In this document: positions 11,219 through 25,336 of the stretch, one piece after another
How the letters are laid out: every line of letters begins with the position of its first letter
Numbering within the stretch: the first letter of the stretch is position 1
DNA from: Erythrophleum ivorense
Lineage: Eukaryota > Streptophyta > Magnoliopsida > Fabales > Fabaceae
Reading direction: 5' to 3'
Assembly: GCA_026724425.1 (NCBI GenBank)
Contig: JAIUCV010000004.1
Span: 9,868,001-9,932,000 of the forward strand
DNA: 64,000 nucleotides
Made by a program: the position numbers and the translations under genes
Notes under the pieces: generated by a model
What the model saw: only the letters and a program-made list of their open reading frames with translations
The model's database searches: none
What the model was told of the DNA's origin: nothing

Positions 11219-12725
11219 ATTAAGCTTTAATTAGTTAATAATATTAATCTTGCTTTTTTATTTTGTCAAATTATTTTACCTTAAATTAAATTCTGCTTTG
11301 TTTCAATTAATAAATCTTGTTGCCTAATTAACTTCCTACCTTATACATTCCTCACCTTGGTTTGCTACTCTACTAGCTTAATTTAATTTTACTTAATCAT
11401 TTCCTACATTAATATTATCCCCAATTTAACACTCAACTTACCTTAGTTAACGTACTACTTGTTTTAATTTATTTAATGCCTATTTACTTCCTTCTCTAGC
11501 ATTAACTCAACTTTAGATTATTGGATGAATCTATAACATTGCAAAATTTAAGGTTGACATTATAAAGTTAGGCTTGAAGATTGGGGCATATAGGTAGCTC
11601 ACCAACTACACATTTGCATATCACAAGAATCACACAAATCTACTTCATCTTGATGACTCATAATCCTACCCATTACAAGTATAGTAAAGCAAAACTTTAG
11701 CTACTTCAAAATGTCCATTACACCTAAAAGGAATCAAACAAAGTTAATCATCTACTTACTTCTCTCAATACGTCAACTTACTTTCTCAGTCAATAACCAA
11801 TCTTAAAGAAGCAAAGAAGATAACTCCTTAGCCAACCCACATTCAAATCAAACACCAAACCTAAATGGACAACACCCATATTAGGATGGAAGAAAGTGAC
11901 TTTGCTATAGCAATGAAGAATGTAGCAAAAAGGAAGCTTAGCCATTCTTTTGAAATTCCATGTTTTGGCTAGCAAAACAAAGGATTATGTAGCTAAAAGC
12001 TTAAAGAAACTAGAGGGTCATATCTCCTATAGAGACATGATTACAAAAGGGTGAAATGCCACCATCAAATAGAAAGCAAATAAAGCTCAAAAAAGAAAAA
12101 GGACAAACCTAAAATAATGTGGGGGTCTTTTTGATGGGGAAATGAGAAGGTGAAGTTGTGAATATTTCTTACTGTCACGAGCTAAGGAGAAGCAAGATCC
12201 CACTGAAGCATAATCAAAATCAACTTCATAGTATTTTACAGTTAGAAGGGTAGTAAACAATAAAGAGTGGAACAAACATGCTGTTAGAAATTTAGAACCG
12301 AGAAACACATGGAGGGACCAAGTAATTGATGGAAAAGAGTAAAGAAAATGAAAAACAATTTTTTGACCCGAAGAATAAACATATGAGTAGCAGCCTAGAA
12401 AAAATCTCAAGCTATATGATTAAGCCAACAAAAGTTGAGTCACACGATGTAGTAGCAGAGAAGAAATCATGACTATGGATTTAAAGAAAAAGGAGGAAAC
12501 TAGAATAAAGATGAAGCTTAGGATTGGTTGAATGTGAGCTAAGAGGGTAGAGAGAAGGAAAGCTTCAAATTGGAAGAGAGAAGATTTAGTTGCTACACTG
12601 ACCCTTGAAAATGGCAAGAATAGAGTTGGGTATGTTGAAGATGAAAGGAACTCGAACTTTAAGGTGCAACAATGATAAGGCTACCATGAGTCACAATGAA
12701 ATAAGATTTAGACAAGCTTTAAACA
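11219..12725. other. Spacer, no gene recognised
   Basis: The first part (11219-11560) is AT-rich. From about 11790 to 12620 the minus strand has three open frames (61-107 codons) of somewhat higher complexity, for example 12087-12410 and 12420-12617. They could be remnants of one gene or of a retroelement, but I recognise no domain. The 5 bases at 12726-12730 (CACAT) are the probable left target duplication of the next element. Confidence 0.35.
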
Positions 12726-12730
12726 CACAT

Positions 12731-13203
12731 TGTTAGAAAATTTTATTTTGTGGCTCATATAATTGTATTAATTTTGTTTTTTAAAATATGGGTTGACTAA
12801 TGGTTCATTGAGATGTTTAAGGTCTAAAATTATTTAAAGTGATCATATAGTAATTAGGCCTAACAAATATTTATATTTATATTTAAATCTAGTTAGTGGT
12901 TAAAATTGTAGATTATTAAGTTTTACTAAAACTCATAATGGGAGAATATAATAAAATACTATTTTAAAACTAGGCTAAGTCCCTTCTCTAACCCAAATTC
13001 AATGAGTTTTTCCATCTAAAGCCATTAATAACCAAGGGACATAGAAAGGAAGATTTAGCCACTCCATGTCCAAATTGCTGCTATGGAGAAACTAGTACAC
13101 CCTAAGTTAATCGTTTAATCAATGTTCTAAAATTATGCACTAGATCTGTGTTGCTATTAATTCTATTTTATTAGAGTTTTTCTAAATTTAGAATTTCTTT
13201 TAA
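12731..13203 (+). repeat. Left LTR of the nested-host element
   Basis: It pairs with the right LTR at about 25337-25824. Shared blocks include ATTGTATTAATTTTGTTTT, ACACTATTTTAAAACTAGG (with one change) and TTCTAAAATTATGYACTAGATC. The primer binding site follows directly. The two LTRs differ at many places by eye, so the insertion is old. Confidence 0.75.
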
Positions 13204-14734
13204 TGGTATTAGAGTTAGGTTGTGCATAATATTAGAATCTAATCTTTGCATTTAATTGCAAAATCTTGTTTTTTTTTTAATTTCTCCTTGCATGTTGTCT
13301 GATTCATGCAAATTAGTATAAGGGTTTTAATTCTCTTAATACTAGCTTTCTATTGATATGTCGTGTGCTTGATATAAAGATCCATGTATATAGAATTTTA
13401 GATTTCAATTTTATAGTTTATGCATATTTGCAATTTTTTGTTATCTTGATCTAATGAAGTTTTTGATTCAATTCTTTATATGAAAATACTTCCTTGCATG
13501 TTTCTAAGGCTATGTCACATATTTGATTGAATTAAAGTGTTTTAAAAGCTATGAAAATTGAAGATAAAAGAAACTTGAAAACCAACATTTTTAGATTTAT
13601 TTTTTTCTTCATTTTTCTTTTTTTGGTTTGATTGTTGCTTCAAATCAATTAAAGATGAGGATTCTCTTCAAAATATAGTCTCCATGGTGTAAAACAATAC
13701 TGAAAACACTGTCATATAGCATTAAATTTGTTGCAAGTCCAAAAACCCTCTTCAAATCCACAAGTTGACCTAATTAGAGGTTAAAGACAACCTCCGGCCA
13801 AGGGACAACAAGGCCTATGCACAAGGGAGATTGGGTGTGGTTTGTGTAGGCCACCCCTATATTATATTGGCACATTTTTTATGCCATTGTTCCTCTTTTT
13901 AATTTTATTGATTTATCTATATTTTTATTTTATTTTTATTACATCTAGAAAAATCATTTATAATTTTTTTAACCTTTCCCATGGTGAAATAAGCTTTTTT
14001 TTAGGCCCTAATTGATGTCAAAAAAATTATAGAAAAATTTAAGAGGATATTTTCATGCATGTTGAATAGGAAATTAAGGTATACTCTCCCTAACTAGGTG
14101 TATGGTTTATATACTCTTAAGTCTATGTTAATAGAATTAAATATTATACTATTTAACATTTAATTCATAATTGGAATTATTATTTATGTTTCGATTGCAA
14201 GTATGGTTCATGATTTGATCCTTAGGGCATGTATAGTGTGGTATCTTATTTAATGATCAAATTTAATTGTCCTTGAGTGGCTTACAATATAAAAAATTCC
14301 TTTTGTGTCATTGATTTGTTTAGCTAAAAATTTTAGAGTGAAAATTAAAACCAATGTGATGTAAATTACATCTTGTTTTATTTAAAAAATATTTTTGGGC
14401 AATTCAATATATTTTTTGGAAGTGTTTAACATGCCTTAAGGCAATTCAGTAGAATTGTAAGTAATTTTCTTGCAAATTATGTCATTATTAGGAACTAAGT
14501 TGTTATTCTCCTAGCATTCTTTTTAATTGACATTATATCTAACCACCTTTTTCATGTTGTACCTATTAAGGTGATTTAAAGTTTGCCTCATTTTAAAGGA
14601 ATTAAGACTTTTGGAAATTTTGAATTTATGTACACATGAAATTTGTAGGCTTTGATTAAATTTTCCATTAAGCCTAGTATTGTAGCATTTGGCATATTTA
14701 GAGATACATTTAGTGATATTTAAAATTTATTGCA

Positions 14735-15060
14735 GATATTTGTCACCAAAGTGATTTATCTATCAAAATTTTGCAAATATGGTTAATTTCTTTGTAGATA
14801 GGAAATAAAACATGATCTTATTTTCTCCTAATATGGTATTTTATTTGTAAACTGTTTTGAATGTTTATTAGCAAAGTGATTTATATATTCATCAAAGTTT
14901 AATAAAATCATTTAGTTCCCTTATTAATGGGAGATAAAGTAATTATTTTATTCCAATTTGAGAATATTGTTTCGTGAATTATTGCTGGTGTTTACCACAA
15001 AGTGATTTATTCATTAAAATTTACAAAATTGTTTACTTCTCTTATTGATGGAATTATTTG
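14735..15060 (+). repeat. Three imperfect tandem units in the element interior
   Basis: Three units of about 125-135 bases each contain CAAAGTGATTTAT followed by a T-rich block with ATCAAAATTT and then a block like CTTATTGATGGGA (units near 14735, 14870 and 14997). They are non-coding in all frames. They lie in the first third of the interior of the old LTR element. Confidence 0.55.
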
Positions 15061-17153
15061 AATTGTTATACATAGTCACCTATCTAAAGGGGGTCATTTT
15101 TTATGTCAATTCTAGTTTTACATGAAGATTGAGGTGGATGTACATGGTTGAGAGGGTCCATTTGCCTAAACGGGATAGACTCCTTGACATCATACATTTT
15201 CTTGTTGGATTGAGGTATGTAATATGAATGATATGTCTATACAAAGGGGATGAATTTTTCAAAATTATATATGCTTTTTTATTAGTTAAGATATATGGTT
15301 TAGAGGGTTTATTTGCCTAAAAGGGATAAATTTTGACTTAATTAGTTAGAATGCTTGTATGCATTTTCTGGAATATTTTATGGATATATTAGTAAGTGCA
15401 AATTATGTAATTTTCCATATAAATTGTGATAAATGTCTTATAATGTTTTAGTTTACAAAGAAATTACAAAATTTTGTGAATGACATATAAGCTATCTTCA
15501 ATAGAGACATATTTTAAGGGTTATATCTTATTTGATGGGCTCTATAAATTGTGTTCAATTCTCAAAAAACATTTATCTTTTAATATTGAGAATTATATGG
15601 CTTTGAGATGTATGACTAAAGAGAAATTTTATTGTATCACAAACGTTTAACTCATATTTAACCAAAAGTATAATAAGAACTATTTCTTAATTTTGGGACA
15701 TAGGGTTACATACTAACTTTCTCCCAAAAGTATAATAATGCCTATTTCTTAATTTTTGGACATAGGGTCATGTACAACTCAAAGTATAATAAGTAAATAG
15801 ATAAATGAAACATTTTGGAACTATCATATATAGATATCAGCGGGCTTTATTTATTTATATTATGTGACAAAAGATATTTTACCAATTTTATTAATATTTT
15901 ATGGCTTTCATTATTAACTAAAGAAAAATCTTATGACTTAGCTATGAAATTAAAGTTGAAAAATAATTGAAAAATTACTCACATTATTAAGTTGTCTCCA
16001 ACTTTGGACACTTTAGTGACATCATTGGACTAGATGTACACTTTTGAATTATTGTGTACTATTTGATATAAAGAAATTTGATTTCATAAAAACCTCTTTT
16101 AAGTGGGAATAACTTTGCCATAATACTTTAGGATTTTGGATTCCTCCATAAAGCCTAGTAAAGGAGGATCTCCTAATGTTTTTAGGCACTTTGGACTTCT
16201 CAATTGATGGGAGCAGCTTTGTGTGAGGGATTTACACTTGATGGAAGGATATTGTTATGATTCAAATATGAGTGGAGGAAGTTTTGCATTGAAAGTAGAT
16301 ATTTACACATTGTGTGTGATGACGTGTTGCTTGATGACTTAAAGGTTACACCTATTGCTTAGTTTTCTATATAGTGAAAGAAAATTATAAATTATATGGC
16401 AATGTTTTTGTCTTTAATTTAATTTATTAGCACGGTGTATAAACTTTTAAGGTTATATATCTAAATTTTGGATAATAATATTAAGAAATTCTTGAAAAAA
16501 ATATTTAGATAAATTTGACTACCCAATTTAAGAAACGCTTGTTACACTTAAAAAAATGTTATTTATATCACGTGAATGCAACTATAATTTTGATTTAAAG
16601 TTCTAAATAATTTTTTATTTAGGCTATGTAAAGAATGAGATTATTTGATGGGGTAATATGAATTTTATTATCAATGTGACTCCCTCATAAGGATTCGTTA
16701 AAATTTTCTTTAAACCAATGACTATATAATCCTAATTATTGGTCGTAAGCTTATAACCTATTATAAGCATGCAATGAAAATAGGCATTTCAAATTTTTTT
16801 AATATCTTTAGTCAGTGGGAGTCACTATGCATCAAGTTTTATTAATTTTATGAGCTAAAGGCTCAAATCCAATTAATAGCCAAATTAATTGAATAATGAG
16901 AAAATTGTTTAAGTGTACTAAGTAAGTCAATATTAGTTCCTCAATTTTCGTATCTTTGTCATCAATATCTCAGGCTTAACAATAAAAACTATATAGGTTG
17001 AGTTTCTAAATAAATATTTAATTTGATTATCTTCTTGAGATAGTTGATTAAAATATTGTATAGGCTTATAAGACTAAGGAAAATAAGGTGTTATTAAAAT
17101 TATGTACTAGTGAACCTAGTTTAAGAATTATTAAGATCTTCTAGTATGATAAA

Positions 17154-20100
17154 TGTAACATCTAATTTCTCTATAAACGTACGAAATTCATAATATATAA
17201 AAAAGAAGTCCTTTAAATAAAAAGATTTGAGGCAAAATGAAATTAAAAGAAAATTTTAAATAATAAAAAATGAAGATCTAAGCCTTAAAATGCCCAAAAA
17301 CCAGAGCCAGAATAATTCAATAAAATTGTCAAAAATATAGTAGCATTTTTATAATTTAGAGTACTTTTTAGAAAACTCAAAGGATGAATTTTTAAATGAA
17401 AAAAATAGATTTTCTGAGATTCTTAGAGGTCCTAAAAACTATAGAAACTTCTAGAATAGTTAAAATCCCTCTAATTTATATTTTAGAATGATGATTGACC
17501 CGAACTTTGACATCTTTGTTCGAGAAGGTTTTAGATCTATTTTGAGTGATTTCAAAGACATTTTATAAGTTAGAGAATCTAAATTTTATGATAGAAAAGA
17601 CAGTTCTCAAATAGGAATTAAAATGAGCCTAAAACGAAAAAGCTAAGAAAAGGGAACATGGATGAAATTTTTAAGCAAAAATTCAAGAAGCTTCTTTATA
17701 TATATATATATATATATATATAACACATCCTCTTTCTTCTCCTTACTTAATCAACTTAGCTTTTGCCTAATACTAGAAGAGAGACTAGCTTCATGAGGCA
17801 TCCAACAAGGGAGGAAGAAAAGGAAGAAAAGCCTAGGAAAAGGTAAGAAAATTTATAGATTTTCAAGTACCTTCCTTCACCAAACTTATTCCTTTTCTTC
17901 TCCTCTTCCTTGCTATGATTTTTATGACTCATATAGGGTTGGTTTGTGGCTAGTCCAGATAAGAGAACTTAGAATTTGAAGGAGGAGCCTAAAGCAATTA
18001 AAAAAGCCCTTGAACAGATCTTGTAATAAGGTAAATTCCTTAGCGTTTCATGCTTCTTTTTCTTGCTCTTCCTCTATGTCATGTTCGGCCAACTTTAGCC
18101 CAGCCAAAAGGGAGTGATTTTTGTCCAAACTAGGAAAGGAAGGAGGGTTATCAAGGGTGAGGATTAAGAAGATGCCATTGAAATTGAATAAGAAGCATTA
18201 GATTGTAAGTTATCAAACCTAGGGTCTAATTACACCTAGGCTAAGATGAAGCTTCCTAATAGTAATTTAAGTTGTCTAAGGGTATATATGAGTTCTCAAG
18301 ACATCTAAAAATCCTTCCAAGTGCCATTCCCTTCAAGGAAAATTGCAAAAGTCCATGGGCTCTAAACTAAAAGCATATCTCGGCCAAACCATGATGAGAC
18401 ACTTAGGGAGTGTTTTAAAATTTTCTAAGGCTAGAAAAAGACTAAACATGATAGAAGAATACCAAAGGAAGCCTTGGAATAAATTTAGAAACTATATCTT
18501 GTGAGATAGAGGTGTAGGCTTCATAATGAGACATAATGAAACATAAAGAAGCAACTTATAGCAAGGCTCCTTAAAATGAATTTGTGATAACTCTACAGAG
18601 TTTAAATGAAGTCAAGAGGTCTAGATTGAATGAGAAATAGGAGCCAAGATCCTAAATCCCAAGAGTTGCTTCATTGTGTCTTGTATGGAACCATAATGAA
18701 GTATATGAGAAAATAGCATAACATAAAACTTGTGAGAAACTAGAGCTTGTTCCAATGATTGAAACATATCTCATTTGATGTGTCTAGCTTAAGAGAATGA
18801 AGTGCCACCTAACTACATGAGCTTGGCTGAAAAGGGAAAGACAAGTTCAGGGGAAAAGTATGTGACATTGACTTCAAGGTAGTTCTCTAACATTTCTCTC
18901 ATGTATTGCTTGGATGTTTATTTGTCTTTGAATGCTTGGATGTATGTTTGAACTATAAAAAATTTTCCTAACCATTGCTTATATGTTATGGTACCATTAT
19001 GTTTCTTAAATATGTTTATGCATACAATATGGTTTGAATGGGTTTGGTGATACCAAAAGTCCCTTAGCAAGAATGAGAATGAGCCAAAAGTTCCTAGGAA
19101 TAGGTGAGACAAAGATAAAAGTCTCAAGAAGAATGAGGCTAAGTAAAAAGTCCCTTAAAAGTGAGTAAGGCAAATTCAAAAGTCCCAAGGAAGACGGGTG
19201 AGGCTAGACCAATATCCTTGAGAGCTTATGTTTTTTATGTATGAGTTTCTATAACAAGTAAAATGCTTTATGTATGCTTACTAGTAGCTTAAATGTCATG
19301 CATGCATTCTTTGACATGTATATATATTCATTATATATGTTTGAAAGGGCAAAGAGCTATTGAGATTCTTTAAATCTTACTCTTCCTTATTTTCAATCTA
19401 ACCATGTCTAGATGAAACTCGAGGAAGCAAAAACAGGAGCCACGGAGTATGTTATGCAACACTTTGACAATAGCATAGCTTTGAATGTAATTTGATGTCA
19501 AAGTTTGTAAAGACATGATGTATAGGAGATGTAACCATTTGAACAAGTTTAAATGTATGTATTCATGATGTGTATATCAATCTTGAAGTTATATGATTGC
19601 ATATGTTGGAGATTGACATCATAACACCCTTATGTTCATGTGTATGAATTCATGCAGTATGGCGAGATTTGATAACCTTTCTAAATTCATGTTTTTTCAG
19701 TACATTTTCCTTGAGTTATACATATCTTTTAGTGTATTTTTGTATATAAATCATACTCAAAATAGGAAAATTTGCTTTTTTGATAGCTAAGCTTAATTGT
19801 CTCACTTTTTGATTAATTATACAATTCTTATTTTAGGATATTTTTTATACATTCATAGTTTTATACTTTGGCAGATGACATTGGATAAGTCAAGATTTAG
19901 TTCCATGGTGATTTAGATCATTTGGCATGCTTTTATATGTTGTAATTATGCTTTTGGATGTGCCCAAGTAGCTATGGAATAAGAAGAAAGATTTTTGGTG
20001 CCTTGAGATATCAATTTGGACTTCAAAAATGACCATTATGTATGTAAACCAAAGTTTGACCAAATGAATAAGTTTTTCCATGAAATTTTGCTAGCAAGTA

Positions 20101-20859
20101 AGTCTCATCTGGAGCTTTTCATAGAGTTAAAGAAAACTCAATTTGGAGCTCTAGAAAATTTATTATGATTTTTCAAAGTTGGCTAAATTATACAAAATTG
20201 GTATGTGTACTGTTTATATGGTCATTTTGCTTCTTTGTATCACACATATGTTAAATGAAATCCAATGCTTATGAAATTTTAATTCATAAACTAGATATCA
20301 TAATCTTTCCATAACCACCGAGATCACCTCATTTAGAGTTTTGTGGAGGGAAAACCAAATTTTTAAAATTGCATAACAGTACTAGTAATGTAGCTCGACC
20401 TTTAGTATTGTTCTTTCAATTTTCATGGGTTAAGCACCATTTTCTTGATCTCAAACTATTTTTAGCCATTAGTTAACATCTAAAGCTTTCCAAAAAGCTA
20501 TCATATGTGTGAGTTTTATTTTTATAAAATTAGTTATGAGTTTTCAAATTTCACACTAGAAAGTTGTGACAGCAAATCCGAGAGCAACTTCTCATTTTTC
20601 TGGTGCATGGCTCCAAACCCAAAATTTATGAGATGTATTGTGATGTTTATGATATGTATGGATGTGATATGGAGGAAAAATGATATTGATAAGTTTATAT
20701 GGCCCCTAAAGCCATGAATCATGTATATGGCCTCCTAAGTACTCAATTATCCATGTATGAAAACACATACTTTCTCATAAATGTTATCCAATATGCTTGA
20801 GATGGATTGGGATGGACAATGGGACCATTGTGTAAGAGCTAAGAGGATAAGATATTACA
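17154..20859 (+). mobile_element. Long solo LTR, copy C (nested)
   Basis: A 3.71-kb LTR starts TGTAACATCTAATTTC and ends GATATTACA. The exact 5-bp duplication ATAAA flanks it (17149-17153 and 20860-20864). It has the same block order as copies A, B and D, including the minisatellite at 19040-19213, plus a (TA)n tract at 17695-17722. CpG sites kept in copy D are mostly TpG or CpA here, so C is older than D by that measure. No internal coding region is present. It sits inside the 12731-25824 element. Confidence 0.85.
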
Positions 20860-21191
20860 ATAAAACAAAATTTTCTCACTGCCTTAATATATATTGATAT
20901 GGTTTAATAAATATTGTTGAATATTTATTACCTAAGATGAGTGGGAGTGTAGTTCATCTGTACAAACAAGGATATAAAATCCTTTGCAACTCAAATTAAA
21001 CACACTTAACACATTTTGGCTTGTCTTATAGGTGTAAGGTAATAAAAGCCCAATGTGTTCAAGGTTCTTAATTAGGATTAAAATGGGCCACATAATGTTT
21101 ATTGGTTTAATAGCCTTATTTTATGATCAAATGGGTATATATGTTGGCATTTGATAGCCCACATTGTTAACAATTTTGGATACTTGAGTAA

Positions 21192-24100
21192 TGTAACACC
21201 AGAGAAAGCACGCTTAGCTACCCAAATTCAATGGAATAGTGACTCAGGTCATGCTGAGCTACTGCTACTGTCCTAGAAATTCAAAAAATTCATATCTCTC
21301 AGCTCAGACCTCCAAATGAGGTGCTTCCAATTACTACAAGTCTCTGTGAATGCCTAGTTTCTAACTATAAATTTCATAGCCATTGGACCACGTTTGTCCC
21401 TCGGATGACACAATTTCAAAACTGACCAAATGAATAGTACCAGTGCAAATCCGAAATTCTGATACCAACTTTGAAAAATCATAGAAAATTCCACAGACCT
21501 CCAAATGACCTGATCTTTGGCTTCCCAAAAATCTCTAGGCAAGATCTACTTGCATGCAAAATTCCAAGTCAAGAAGAGGTCATTTGGTTAGATTTTGCCA
21601 TAGCTCAAGCTTATGGCAATTTTGGTCCCAACAAGAGACAACTTTGGTTCAAATGAGCCATCCATGGTTCCACACACATTTGAGCAACTTAAAAAGTATA
21701 AATATAGCATAAATAAGTCCCTCATAAGGTCTGAACTCTCATGCAACTTAAATTCACCATGCCACTTTCATAAATGTACATACACAAATGGGCTCCCAAA
21801 TGGTCAAAATATATAATTCTACTCATTAGACTCTATTCTTGATACATACACTAACTTTACATAGTTTTACACTTGTTCAAAGTGTCATGGCTCAAAAATA
21901 ACATTTACATATCTAATTTTACATTCTAGTCATCATAGTATATCAAAATAGAAAGGTTTGCCAAGAGATGGAGATTTAGGCTCTTTGGCTTCTATCCTTT
22001 GGATCTTGAACTCCACCTAGATCATATGAGATGAGAGAAAGGAGGGGGTGAGATTCATTGAATCTCAATAGCTCATACACCTATTCAATCACATTTTCAA
22101 GGCATATAACATGTCAAGGGTACAAGTATGTAACTACTCAATCGATGAAGCATTCAATTTCCACAATTTTATGTCACAAACACATGTCAAGAATAAGAAT
22201 GAGCTCTAGGGACTTTTGGATTGGCCTCACCCCATTTCTAGGACTTTTTGATTGCCTCACTCTTGGTTCTTGGGACTTTTGATTTAGCCTCACCCACCCA
22301 AGGGACTTTTGGCCTTGTCTCACCCATGCCATAAGACTTTTGGCATCTCTTCACCCACATTAAGGGACTTGTGGCACTACCTCACCCTTATGAGCCATTT
22401 CCATCATTCAAAGACATTCAAGAAAGCATATTGGTACCAAAATAGCAACATAGCATCAAGTGGCATGTCTCAAACATATAAACATACACACAAGCACACA
22501 ATGACACCATATGCAACAAGAAAATGCAACAAGAAAAGGTGGAGAGCTACCTTGGTGCAAATTCAAGCTTTACTTTGCTTGTTTCTTATCCTTTTCGGTT
22601 CCACAAACACAAGAAGGTGGGGTTGGATTTCTTTTGCCTATTCATAATAAACAACACTAAATTATACTCTTGGAACAAATTATGACATCCAACTCACTTT
22701 TAAGACTACACTTTGGTCTATTTGTCACAATATGGTTCCATTAAGGACCTAATGAAGCAACTACCATAATTAACATTCTTGGTTCCATTCTCTTGCCATA
22801 TTTAGACCTCTTGACTTCATTTAAGGTCCTTAAAGCCATCACACACTCACTTTCACAAACCTAGGTCCATGTTGCTTCATAAGGTTACATTATGGAAGCC
22901 ATTGCCTCATCTCCCAACCTAAAGCTTCTAAATTTTTTCCAAGGGTTTCTCCTATCTTCTTTTATCATATAAAGTCCCAAATCAAGCTTGGAACCGTTTA
23001 AAATACTCCCTAGCTATCTCTAAGGGTCTTGACCTAGTTATGCTTCTATTAAAAACCCATGGAGTTTGGGATTTTTCCTTAATGGATAGGGCACTTGGGA
23101 GGCTCCCTAGGAGTCTTAGAAACTCAAACAAACACTCACATATGATGGGGAAGTCTTGAATCAACCCAGATTTTAATTTATGTTCAAGCACCCTACACTT
23201 TTCCAACTTGAGTTTTACTAGTTTTCATGCATTTCTTTGGTATAATCCATCTTCCCATACCTTAGTTTGATGGATTCTTTTGGATTATAAAACAGAAACT
23301 CTTCCCTCTTCATGGTTCTAGTTTAGACATCCTACCACGGAAGAGGAGAAGGAGAAAAAGAAGCAACAAAGGGAGAGAAACTACCTTGCAATCAAGCTTC
23401 CTTCAAGAGCCCTTCCTCTTCCCTCTTTCTCCTCCTTAAATTTTGAATTTCCCTCCTCTGATCTGGACCCAAATCAACACCAAAAAATACATTAAAACCA
23501 TGGAAAGATGAAGCAAGAAGGGGAGGATGAAGTTTCAAGAGGAAAGAACATGAAAACCTTATACTTTCTCACCCTTTCTTTGGCTTTTCTTCCTCCAAAA
23601 TTTCCTCCCTTTGTGCGCCTAAGACAGCAGCTCCATTTCTGAGTTTTGGGCAGAAGAAAGTCGGTTTAGAGAGGGGGGAGCTGAACGTGGCTTAAAAAGG
23701 GAGTTTGGAAGCTTCTTTTGTGCACTTTGTTTCTATTTTTGCCCTTCCATAATGGCATTTCCGGTTTGACTTCGTTTTAGCTCCTTTTTGAGAACCGTCT
23801 TTCCCATCATAAAATTAAGATTCCCAATTTAATAAAATGCCTTTGGAATCACTCAAATTGGAGCTAAAACCTTCCCGAACGAACCGGTCAAAGTTTAGGT
23901 CAACTGACGTCGGAAAGAGTACACCGGAGGGGCTTTACCAGTCCCGGGGCTTCCCATGGTTTTTGGGGCCTCTGAGAATCCTGGGCAACTCAAAATTTCC
24001 ATTTAAAAAGTCCTCTTAGGTGTTTTTCTAAAATTACACTTATTTACGAAAATGCCACTGGCCTTTCGGCACATTTTTCGAATCACTCTGACCCTAGTTT

Positions 24101-24243
24101 TTGGGCAACTCAAGGCTCAAATCCTCGTTTTCTATTATTTAAAATTTTATTCAAATTTTATTTGGTCTTGAATCATTCATCTCAGGGGACTTGCTTTTCA
24201 AACCGGCCCGTTCCAGCGATTGTATAACGTACCGGGCGTTACA
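21192..24243 (-). mobile_element. Long solo LTR, copy D (nested, reverse)
   Basis: Read on the minus strand, this 3.05-kb LTR starts TGTAACGCCCGGTACG and ends CTCTGGTGTTACA. The exact 5-bp duplication AGTAA flanks it (21187-21191 and 24244-24248). It is the shortest complete copy and keeps the most CpG, for example around 23870-24235, so it looks the youngest. The minisatellite is at 22205-22394. Open frames within it (for example 23837-24019) are LTR sequence, not genes. It shares the host element with copy C but lies in the opposite orientation, 332 bases away. Confidence 0.87.
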
Positions 24244-25336
24244 AGTAATCCTAAAGTGAGTTATTAAAATTTATAAAAGAAACCTTGTGTACTTGTGAAT
24301 TATTGAAAACATTAAACTCACTTGGCTACAAAATATTATGTATATCAATGTTTGCATATGATATAGTTGTCAAATTGACACTTATATTTGGTTTTCGCAA
24401 AGTGTATTTTTTTATGAAGCTATGAGTATAGTTTATTTGTGGTTAAAATTTGAAAATTTTCAATATGGTATAATACTATATTATTACATGTATATTTCTC
24501 TAAAGTTCTTGAGTTCTAGAATCATATTAAATTGTTCTCATAAAATACATTTTTACAACTCTACAAACTAAGTGTTTGTTTTTTTAGCTTCTTTATAGGA
24601 TGGGTATGTCTCATAATATGGTGGGTTGGTGTATTTTTTTTTTTGGAATAAAATTTGTAACTTCACCAACTAGAGGTTAATTCCCTAACTAAAGGTTTAA
24701 GACCCATATAGTTTAAAACATGCTAAATATATGGATATTTTAAGGTCTTTTGATCTCTTAAGTCAGTGAGAATTATATATTTATAGGATGATTTCATGGA
24801 CATTACTCACCTTTTGTTAATTGATGTAATAATTTGTTATTGCATCTATTTGATGCATTTATTATTGATAATTGTTATGCAAATACTTTGCATGGGCAAA
24901 TACTTTGCTTGGGTAAAGATTAAATACAGTATATATCTTGAACCACAATGTCTATCTTAATCACGATGGTCATATTTGTTATGGTATGTCTCAGTTGAAA
25001 CTATATAATAATTTCAAGATAAAGTTATTTGACATGTATAGGTTTGTTTTAAATGATTTTTTATATTGAGAAATCATAGGGCCAATAAGAAATAGTCTAT
25101 TGTTGATCATATTTGGGAGTCATGCCTTATCACACTTCCAGACTTATGATCCATGTTAGTATGATTGTGATATGTGTGACTATGGATTGAGAATATGTCA
25201 ATGAAAGGTATATGATCGCTATTATCCCATATTAATGGTTATGTTGAACCAAATTATGTTTTTAAGTTGTCTTAGGACCTTTTTTTTTTTTTTTTAAGTT
25301 TGCACATAAAGTTTTGTTGTTTTGTCAACTTGAGAG

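Noticed and set aside
23837..24019. 60-codon frame on the plus strand in copy D
   Set aside because: Lies in LTR sequence shared with copies B, C and E, where the frame is not kept.
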